NCBI GenBank assembly: GCA_028565635.1
Contig: JAOXYB010068044.1
Coordinates: 1 to 10,090, forward strand
Direction: 5' to 3'
Source of the DNA: Phoronis ovalis
Lineage: Eukaryota > Phoronida > Phoronidae
DNA: 10,090 nt
Below the pieces are notes generated by a model. That model was not told the origin of the DNA, made no database searches, and saw only the letters and a list, made by a program, of their open reading frames with translations. The position numbers and the translations under genes are program-made. Within the stretch, counting starts at the first letter, position 1. The number at the start of each line of letters is the position of its first letter. Below, piece after piece: positions 6,701-10,090 of this stretch.

Positions 6701-9082
6701 ATTACAAGACTTTAAATAGGATTTACATTCGCTGAATGACATTTTCATATGAATATTCACCACAAAAAAGAATAGCAGACCTAAATAAAAGAAAATATAT
6801 TGTTCAGGACATTTATAACACAAGTCTTAGTAAATAGAAACTCTCCCTTTATACAACCCCTTAAATTTTTGCAAGCAGTTTTTTTTTTTAATTTCAGTGT
6901 ATAAATTAAGTATATAAATCTTACAAGTTTCCGACTGAAAACAGATGGCTTTATTCCGACAAATACAGTATTCAAATCATCACTAAAACAATTTAAAATA
7001 GAAGTTCCTCACCTCCTCGGGGCCTTACAAAGCTAACTCCTAGTAAAACAATATCTACTGCTGTTGCCAGACATAGCAAATACTGGATATGTGGCTGAAA
7101 AATACCTAAAACAAATTTTTTTTTACAAAAGGTTAAAAGTGGTATCAAGTAAAGTTATATCGGTTATGTCTTGGAAGCAAATCTATTCAGTAAAACAACA
7201 GAAAAAAGTTTTAACCACAAAGATAAAGCTCTGACATTTTGAAAATACTCCTTGTTTTTAATAGGTTTATAAAAGACATATGACGTACATAATCTACTAC
7301 CATTCAGTACATCGCTAATATACTTTTCAGTGAGCAGCATGTTTTTTTGTTAAAGATAGAAGTTATTGATTCCTTTGCATAATTTTAAAAATTTTCATTT
7401 TCAACATGTCTGACACATAAGGTACAACAGATATACAGTTCCTGTGCACTGATTTACCATCTGCAATAAAACTCTACACATACGCAAGAATATTCTTAAC
7501 ATGAAGAACAACTGCCTCCTACCTGGTTTTGGTTTCACTAGTCCAGCACTGAGTATTGTTTCTCTTAAACCATCAAAAAATGCCAAGTCACTCCTGAAGA
7601 AAAATAGACTAATTCAGAAGAAACATACATACTCACATAGTAACAAAGAACACACCATTTAAAATTCTAACTAATTTATTGCCTTGGGTTCATTTTTCTA
7701 ATCAACTTTTACACATTTAGCTAAGCTCTTTTCCAAAATTCAAGTTAAAAAACACGAGCAGCTATATTCACATATTATTATTGAGTTACGAGGGAATCTT
7801 CTTAATCAGATAACTATTACCTGCATCAAAGATCTCCAGAACTGATGAAGACATTTTTTTGTTTGCTTTATATTTACGACCTTTAATTTAATGTACAAAG
7901 ATGTGTCCAACTTGAAATGCAGTACTTACCCATCTTCATAATTCCACACAAATATGTCACTGTCAATAGACAGCCATGCTCTGCTTATTTCTGGGAATAC
8001 ACCCATCATACAGTTACACTGCATGTCTGAACAAAAAATTGAAGGGAACAAACTAAAATGTTGGGAGTGAAATACTGCATGTTATGCAGGCTTGTAACGT
8101 TATCAGTGCATGGTGAAAATGGCTAAAATAAACCAGAGAACTGCGAAATGTGCATACTTTAGTTGTAAACATGTATAAATCACGAACTGTTGCAACAGTT
8201 CCTGTGAATGACACTATTATAATTTGGATTACTTTTAATTGGTGAATAACATGCAGACACTGATGGTCAATAACTGAATTTACTACTTTGATTAGTGAAT
8301 GGAATTTCAAAAGGAATATCTGTTAAACCCTACTGCTAAAGTAATGTTAGTGCAGACAAAATCATCTCACACACATCCACTACTCACAACTGTCAAGCTG
8401 AAGCATAACAACAACTACCTGTATATGTTTATCTAACTGTTATTTGTGATATGTGCAAGGTCACAAGCAATCAAGAAGATTTAGAATGACCTTTTCTATA
8501 CAACATCATTGCTCTTAAGCTCATATTTTGAACCTGATTGCAACTCAATAAATTGATTTTTGCCCAAGGATACGCCCAAATTGTTCAACTAGCTCAGCGG
8601 GTAGAGGTACACGTCGTATTGTGCTGAGCTCTGACAGCGTAGATAAACCAGCTTTAGCATCTGACAGATTTGGATAGTCATAGTCATTTAAGCCACTAAC
8701 ACTTGGGTTTTCTGAAACAAGAAAAATTACAATAATATATATTCTTTTAGTCATTCAAATCAATACAAAGAATCTTAGAATTGTAGCTTTGAAAATTCTT
8801 AATACCAAGAAGCCTTTGTGTTTCAATGCAGATGACATTGCCAAAGTTAACGATAATGACCAAACTAGCATTAAAACATTTTGTATTCAAGAGGCAATAA
8901 ACATGTGTTTATAAATGAAATAATTAAGTCTTTTACTTACTATGGCTAGGAACATGCAATAAGTCTGACAGATCACCATACTGTTTGTCACATATAATGT
9001 GTCTGTCAATCACTTGACTAGCAGACTCTACTGCCTCAGCTGGAGGCAAGAAACTTGTCTGAGAGCTAACAAATGAAGTCAT
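597..9082 (-). CDS. NUP155: Nucleoporin NUP155, N-terminal 746 codons in 17 exons (3' partial)
   Basis: Join, in transcript order: 9082-8941, 8711-8574, 8026-7930, 7593-7523, 7105-7013, 6543-6386, 5982-5877, 5501-5336, 4970-4720, 4320-4220, 3754-3584, 3173-2997, 2705-2570, 2202-2104, 1707-1557, 1275-1203, 706-597. This is 2240 nt with every codon phase matching across introns and no internal stop. Conserved blocks recognisable from the NUP155 family include [12 protein letters not shown] (about residues 80-92), [81 protein letters not shown] and [11 protein letters not shown]. The family has an N-terminal seven-bladed beta-propeller and a C-terminal alpha-solenoid, and works in the inner ring of the nuclear pore with Nup93, Nup205/188 and Nup35. 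Vertebrate NUP155 is about 1390 residues, so roughly the second half is missing beyond the left edge. The start is the first ATG of exon 1, has A at -3, and aligns with the family N-terminus. The gene looks functional: no frameshift and all introns GT-AG. Confidence 0.96.
707..1202 (-). other. Intron 16 of NUP155
   Basis: A 496-bp GT-AG intron. It contains a 12-bp perfect palindrome (ATGGCATGCCAT, 808-819) and a 7-bp-stem inverted repeat (TATCTGG/CCAGATA, 1112-1138) around a GC-rich loop. No coding potential was seen. Confidence 0.85.
1203..1275 (-). CDS. NUP155: NUP155 coding exon 16 (residues 686-710)
   Basis: The acceptor is CTGAAATTTCAG and the donor GTAACG. The exon encodes [20 protein letters not shown] then EYIQ. 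The P/N-IWD motif directly after the IYFSRI-type strand is a family feature, so this short 73-nt exon is well placed even though the rest is divergent. Phase is 2 in, 0 out. Confidence 0.9.
1276..1556 (-). other. Intron 15 of NUP155, with a possible microexon
   Basis: A 281-bp GT-AG intron, unremarkable except for an 18-nt segment at 1466-1483 bounded by an acceptor-like CTTCAG and a perfect GTAAGT donor, discussed in the findings. Confidence 0.85.
1557..1707 (-). CDS. NUP155: NUP155 coding exon 15 (residues 636-685)
   Basis: The acceptor is GGTTGTTTCAG and the donor GTAAGT. The first half finishes the glutamine/serine/proline-rich loop ([16 protein letters not shown]). The second half returns to conserved sequence, [20 protein letters not shown], matching the family's EIVYSGKHNGICIYFSRI. 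It leaves with 2 bases (GC), which join G of exon 16 to make alanine. Confidence 0.94.
1708..2103 (-). other. Intron 14 of NUP155
   Basis: A 396-bp AT-rich GT-AG intron between two variable-loop exons. I saw no gene, RNA or clear repeat in it. Confidence 0.85.
2104..2202 (-). CDS. NUP155: NUP155 coding exon 14 (residues 603-635), S/T/P-rich loop cassette
   Basis: The acceptor is TTTCTTACATAAAG and the donor GTAAGA. The exon encodes [20 protein letters not shown] and then [13 protein letters not shown]. No sequence in it is conserved strongly enough to place on its own. It is supported by fitting phase 1 to phase 1 between exons 13 and 15, by being open throughout its 99 nt, and by a composition matching the disordered loop of the family. 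Its many S/T-P sites are possible phosphorylation targets (inference). Confidence 0.85.
2203..2569 (-). other. Intron 13 of NUP155
   Basis: A 367-bp GT-AG intron with nothing recognisable inside. Reading through its donor from exon 13 stays open for about 35 codons, but that stretch has no family similarity. Confidence 0.85.
2570..2705 (-). CDS. NUP155: NUP155 coding exon 13 (residues 558-602), start of the variable loop
   Basis: The acceptor ends TACAG and the donor is GTAAGA. The exon encodes [20 protein letters not shown] and then a glutamine/serine/proline-rich stretch with NVGPTFG. The conserved RAFF.YGGEAQ ends the first helical block. From about residue 576 the sequence becomes low-complexity, as in other NUP155 proteins, where this is a disordered loop. 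Confidence 0.93.
2706..2996 (-). other. Intron 12 of NUP155
   Basis: A 291-bp GT-AG intron containing the TA microsatellite at 2836-2856. Its donor is GTAGAT; read-through from exon 12 reaches a stop after nine codons. Confidence 0.85.
2836..2856. repeat. (TA)10 microsatellite
   Basis: An uninterrupted TA dinucleotide run of 21 bp inside intron 12. It is likely to vary in length between individuals. Confidence 0.95.
2997..3173 (-). CDS. NUP155: NUP155 coding exon 12 (residues 499-557), propeller-solenoid junction
   Basis: The acceptor is TTGGATTACAG and the donor GTAGAT. The exon encodes [20 protein letters not shown], a charged acidic helix ([15 protein letters not shown]) and [28 protein letters not shown] and [11 protein letters not shown] are the family signature at the start of the helical region. 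Length is 177 nt, phase 0 at both ends. Confidence 0.96.
3174..3583 (-). other. Intron 11 of NUP155
   Basis: A 410-bp AT-rich GT-AG intron between two phase-0 exons. Nothing beyond simple AT-rich sequence was seen. Confidence 0.85.
3584..3754 (-). CDS. NUP155: NUP155 coding exon 11 (residues 442-498)
   Basis: The acceptor is TTTTCCAATAG and the donor GTAATG. The exon encodes [20 protein letters not shown], a charged loop, then [20 protein letters not shown], which closes the propeller. The family has DGHSWALSAIDE...PVVVQQHM.PPKKFVLLSAQG at this place. Length is 171 nt, phase 0 at both ends. Confidence 0.95.
3755..4219 (-). other. Intron 10 of NUP155
   Basis: A 465-bp GT-AG intron. It has two nearby TCATATG copies (3790-3796 and 3809-3815) and an unrelated 72-codon open frame, which I judge to be chance. 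Confidence 0.85.
4220..4320 (-). CDS. NUP155: NUP155 coding exon 10 (residues 408-441)
   Basis: The acceptor is TTGTTTTGAAG and the donor GTAAGT. The exon encodes [20 protein letters not shown] and then [13 protein letters not shown], a late propeller blade matching the family's LLMAAS..EDNDILWC...FPFQ segment. It ends in phase 0. Confidence 0.94.
4321..4719 (-). other. Intron 9 of NUP155
   Basis: A 399-bp GT-AG intron. It holds a tRNA A-box-like motif on the + strand at 4453-4464 (separate entry). The rest is AT-rich and featureless. Confidence 0.85.
4453..4479 (+). repeat. tRNA A-box-like fragment, possible SINE remnant
   Basis: TAGCTCAGTTGG at 4453-4464 matches the RNA polymerase III A-box/tRNA D-arm consensus. 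GCTCA (4455-4459) pairs with TGAGC (4475-4479), resembling a D-stem. No good B-box (GGTTCGANNCC) follows at tRNA distance, so this is not an intact tRNA. It could be a decayed tRNA-derived SINE or chance. Confidence 0.2.
4720..4970 (-). CDS. NUP155: NUP155 coding exon 9 (residues 324-407)
   Basis: This is the longest coding exon here (251 nt). The acceptor is TTGTATTTCAG and the donor GTATTA. It encodes [20 protein letters not shown], then [19 protein letters not shown], then [20 protein letters not shown] and a final [11 protein letters not shown]. The [11 protein letters not shown] and [12 protein letters not shown] motifs are among the most conserved in NUP155. Only the short asparagine/lysine loop between them and the STSPQRP segment look variable. 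Confidence 0.96.
4971..5335 (-). other. Intron 8 of NUP155
   Basis: A 365-bp GT-AG intron. No gene, RNA or repeat was seen. Confidence 0.85.
5336..5501 (-). CDS. NUP155: NUP155 coding exon 8 (residues 269-323)
   Basis: The acceptor is TATCTTTCCAG and the donor GTAAAT. The exon encodes [20 protein letters not shown] and then [20 protein letters not shown], propeller blades matching the family's DNSRNILYTRSEKG..QVYDLG..G segment, then a serine/threonine-rich helical piece ([15 protein letters not shown]). The last two bases (AA) join A of exon 9 to make lysine before TIDRS. Confidence 0.95.
5502..5876 (-). other. Intron 7 of NUP155
   Basis: A 375-bp GT-AG intron with a short T-run near 5630. 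Nothing else recognisable. Confidence 0.85.
5877..5982 (-). CDS. NUP155: NUP155 coding exon 7 (residues 234-268), candidate membrane-facing loop
   Basis: The acceptor is TTGTTTATAG and the donor GTAAGT. The exon encodes [15 protein letters not shown] followed by a serine- and phenylalanine-rich stretch ([17 protein letters not shown], residues 249-265). Propellers of this family carry an amphipathic lipid-packing (ALPS-like) loop that contacts the pore membrane. The small-polar plus bulky-hydrophobic composition fits such a loop, but placing it here is my inference. Confidence 0.93.
5983..6385 (-). other. Intron 6 of NUP155
   Basis: A 403-bp GT-AG intron. A 70-codon + strand open frame overlaps it and exon 6, but its AT-driven leucine/serine/tyrosine composition suggests chance. 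Confidence 0.85.
6386..6543 (-). CDS. NUP155: NUP155 coding exon 6 (residues 181-233)
   Basis: The acceptor is TACTTTCTCCAG and the donor GTATAG. The exon encodes [20 protein letters not shown], then [19 protein letters not shown] and [14 protein letters not shown]. The LLPDP, PTDN, NGRIF and KDGCLYE motifs are diagnostic for the NUP155/Nup170 propeller. It ends in phase 0. Reading through the donor gives a stop two codons later, so splicing is required. Confidence 0.95.
6544..7012 (-). other. Intron 5 of NUP155
   Basis: A 469-bp GT-AG intron containing an 11-base T-run on the + strand (6879-6889). No coding or RNA signal was seen. Confidence 0.85.
7013..7105 (-). CDS. NUP155: NUP155 coding exon 5 (residues 150-180)
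   Basis: The acceptor is TTTGTTTTAG and the donor GTGAGG. The exon encodes [20 protein letters not shown] then [11 protein letters not shown], the propeller strand pair conserved as LLVLATPVDIV-type sequence in the family. The tail of the exon maps to a variable loop. Length is 93 nt with phase 1 at both ends. Confidence 0.93.
7106..7522 (-). other. Intron 4 of NUP155
   Basis: A 417-bp AT-rich GT-AG intron. Nothing beyond homopolymer stretches was seen. Confidence 0.85.
7523..7593 (-). CDS. NUP155: NUP155 coding exon 4 (residues 126-149)
   Basis: The acceptor is TTTTCTTCAG and the donor GTAGGA. The exon encodes [20 protein letters not shown] followed by PKP, matching the family segment between the WNYEDG strand and the GIFQPH strand. 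The final G joins GT of exon 5 to make glycine. Confidence 0.94.
7594..7929 (-). other. Intron 3 of NUP155
   Basis: A 336-bp GT-AG intron with no recognisable feature. Confidence 0.85.
7930..8026 (-). CDS. NUP155: NUP155 coding exon 3 (residues 94-125)
   Basis: The acceptor is TTTTTTGTTCAG and the donor GTAAGT. The exon encodes [20 protein letters not shown] and then [12 protein letters not shown], the first propeller strands, which are nearly invariant in animal NUP155. It enters with 2 bases and leaves with 2 bases of split codons, matching both neighbours. Confidence 0.94.
8027..8573 (-). other. Intron 2 of NUP155
   Basis: The largest complete intron (547 bp), with a weak GTATCC donor. 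It contains an 18-bp perfect palindrome at 8184-8201 and an 85-codon minus-strand open frame (8053-8310) with no recognisable family, probably chance. Confidence 0.85.
8184..8201. repeat. 18-bp perfect palindrome in intron 2
   Basis: GAACTGTTGCAACAGTTC is identical to its own reverse complement over all 18 bases; symmetry ends at the flanking bases. Its function, if any, is unknown. It could be a dimeric protein-binding site or chance. Confidence 0.6.
8574..8711 (-). CDS. NUP155: NUP155 coding exon 2 (residues 48-93)
   Basis: The acceptor is TTGTTTCAG. The exon encodes [13 protein letters not shown], an acidic/serine linker, then [17 protein letters not shown], a NUP155 hallmark just before the propeller. 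The donor is GTATCC, which is weak, but it is fixed by the frame: the final C joins AC of exon 3 to give the histidine of the conserved FGHMQCNC block. Length is 138 nt with phase 1 at both ends, so skipping would keep the frame. Confidence 0.93.
8712..8940 (-). other. Intron 1 of NUP155 (first intron within the CDS)
   Basis: The shortest intron in the window (229 bp), donor GTAAGT, acceptor TTGTTTCAG. It splits the codon for residue 48. Nothing else was seen in it. Confidence 0.85.
8941..9082 (-). CDS. NUP155: NUP155 coding exon 1 (residues 1-47)
   Basis: The exon starts at ATG 9082-9080 and ends with donor GTAAGT, leaving one base of a split codon. It encodes a short variable leader followed by a conserved segment ([10 protein letters not shown]...YGDLSDLL), which corresponds to the helix preceding the propeller in animal NUP155. 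The leader is shorter than the human one. The -3 base is A, a favourable start context. No other ATG lies between this start and the acceptor-like site at 9136. Confidence 0.92.
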
Positions 9083-9135
9083 CTTGGTATAGTGACAAAT
9101 GAGAATATGACAAGAAACAGCAAGACAACAGGTGC
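9083..9135 (-). other. Probable NUP155 5'UTR part of exon 1
   Basis: These 53 bases lie between the start ATG and an acceptor-like site whose AG is at + strand 9136-9137. They contain no ATG on the minus strand. They are open in the frame of the CDS but encode a cysteine-rich string unlike any NUP155 leader, so I read them as untranslated. Confidence 0.5.
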
Positions 9136-9155
9136 CTGAAAAGAAATTAGAGAGT
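9136..9155 (-). promoter_or_regulatory. Candidate 3' splice site of a 5'UTR intron
   Basis: On the minus strand the sequence is a CTAAT branch-point-like motif, then TTTCTTTTCAG, then G. This is as good as the acceptors of the proven coding introns. It implies that transcription starts further right and that the first exon is non-coding. The matching donor was not identified. Confidence 0.5.
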
Positions 9156-10090
9156 ATGCCACAAGTTGTAGCTTTTGCATGATATCAAACAGGAAAGATC
9201 CGAGTGCTGCAGCCTGGGGGGGATACTGCAATATATGGTGACTGACTATATGTGCCATCCAATGGATCCCTTTTTCAGCCTCTACTTTTACTATGGAGTA
9301 TTTTATCTTTTTTTTTTTTATTTAAATACATCTTACTGTGTGGTATATACATTTTCGGGTGTAAATTTCCAGGATGTAGGATATGTTGTTCATTGTTTTT
9401 GCCATGAGGTGTATATTTCTAGGATTTTTCTTTACCATGGGTGTCTTTAGCCAATAAATTTTACCATGGGGTAAAATTTGGGGATTTTTGAAATGCAATT
9501 TTTACCATGGGATAACGTTTTTTTTACCTTGTACCACACACACTCACCAAGATTTTTACAAACGTGGAACATTAGTCCTTACTCTGCAGTTGAGTTTTTT
9601 TTAAAGAAATCTACATGGAATATGGAGGTTTTTCATTGGAGATATACTGATATATTTCTGAAATATGAATTTAGATGACTCCACAATTTGACTGAAAGCT
9701 AGAATCACAACATTTCCTGCGTAAAAGTTGTATGTGCATCCATTGTGTTTGTGCAGGAAACAGTGCAGCAAAAAAAACCGAGAAAATATTCACCCAAATT
9801 CTTAAAATTTTTGCTAACCTATGAAACCATTTTTATTAAAATACCTACAAAACTTAAATATGTCCACTCAAGCAGAATATATTTGATCATACTTTTGATC
9901 ATAGTATTTTTATAAAACATGCTTCACATGAAATCCGGGAACGAGATTAAAGAAAGAAAGATGGGCTAAAATTGTTTTACATGCTTGCAAAACTTTACTT
10001 CTAAATCAGGCACGGGGGTGGTCAATATGAAAGTGGGTACGCATGTTCCAACAAAATTTCGCGTGAAAGGGTATGTTTTTCGAACTGCCG
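9156..10090. other. Upstream flank / putative 5'UTR intron and promoter side of NUP155
   Basis: No recognisable coding sequence on either strand. It includes a 12-base T-run (9308-9319), the ACCATGGG repeat patch (9431-9511), a 12-bp-period direct repeat of TTTGATCATA (9882-9891, 9894-9903), and a GC-richer tail from about 10008. A + strand open frame at 9175-9450 is rich in F, Y and C from T-rich sequence and is not convincing. No TATA box or CpG island could be assigned with confidence. The NUP155 promoter may lie here or beyond the right edge. Confidence 0.6.
9431..9511. repeat. Diverged TTTACCATGGG repeats with a 10-bp inverted repeat
   Basis: TTTACCATGGG occurs at 9431-9441, 9460-9470 and 9501-9511. 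Two of the copies are preceded by GGATTTTT. The middle copy sits in a perfect inverted repeat, AAATTTTACC (9456-9465) and GGTAAAATTT (9470-9479), with the 4-base spacer ATGG. This may be a decayed tandem repeat or part of a small palindromic element. Confidence 0.6.

Noticed and set aside
8053-8310. 85-codon minus-strand open frame in intron 2
   Set aside because: It is wholly intronic and resembles no known family. Conserved NUP155 residues join directly across it.
8590-8607. tRNA D-arm-like TAGCTCAGCGGGTAGAGG on the + strand
   Set aside because: It is the antisense of exon 2 codons for the conserved PLPAEL segment of NUP155 and has no T-arm downstream.
9175-9450. 91-codon + strand open frame upstream of NUP155
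   Set aside because: Phe/Tyr/Cys-rich composition comes from T-rich DNA including a T12 run. No family is recognisable and no splice or promoter context supports it.
9478-9678. 66-codon + strand open frame
   Set aside because: It starts inside the ACCATGGG repeat patch, has low-complexity composition and shows no recognisable domain.
1-10090. CRISPR array, integrase, transposase or prokaryotic operon
   Set aside because: No spaced direct repeats, no mobile-element protein and no bacterial gene organisation on either strand. The sequence is an intron-rich animal gene.

Overview
The window is animal (metazoan) nuclear DNA. It is AT-rich, has no prokaryotic-style gene packing, and carries one intron-rich protein-coding gene on the minus strand. 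All 17 coding exons that I can join are flanked by GT-AG introns of about 230-550 bp. Spliced together they give one uninterrupted frame of 746 codons plus 2 bases, which reads clearly as the nucleoporin NUP155 (Nup154 in flies, Nup170/Nup157 in yeast). The short introns and the absence of vertebrate-type repeats suggest an invertebrate. I cannot name the phylum from this sequence.

Layout, in the direction of the gene (right to left on the + strand). Positions 9136-10090 are upstream flank, with a probable 5'UTR intron ending at 9136, a patch of ACCATGGG-type repeats, and a GC-richer tail of unknown nature. Exon 1 (ATG at 9080-9082) is followed by exons 2-12 down to 2997, encoding the N-terminal beta-propeller and the linker to the solenoid. 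Exons 13-15 (2705 to 1557) carry a low-complexity S/T/P/Q-rich loop that sits between conserved blocks. Exons 16-17 (1275 to 597) start the alpha-helical solenoid. Positions 1-596 are intron. The gene runs off the left edge, so the C-terminal half, the stop codon and the 3'UTR are outside the window.

The protein is a scaffold subunit of the inner ring of the nuclear pore complex. Only this one gene is supported. The other open frames on either strand are short, have no recognisable family and lie in introns, in flank or across exons, so I treat them as chance. I found no exotic or mobile system. The items worth checking are a possible in-frame 18-nt microexon in intron 15, a frame-neutral exon 14 that could be skipped, an 18-bp perfect palindrome in intron 2, a tRNA A-box-like fragment in intron 9, the probable 5'UTR intron, and the repeat patch upstream.
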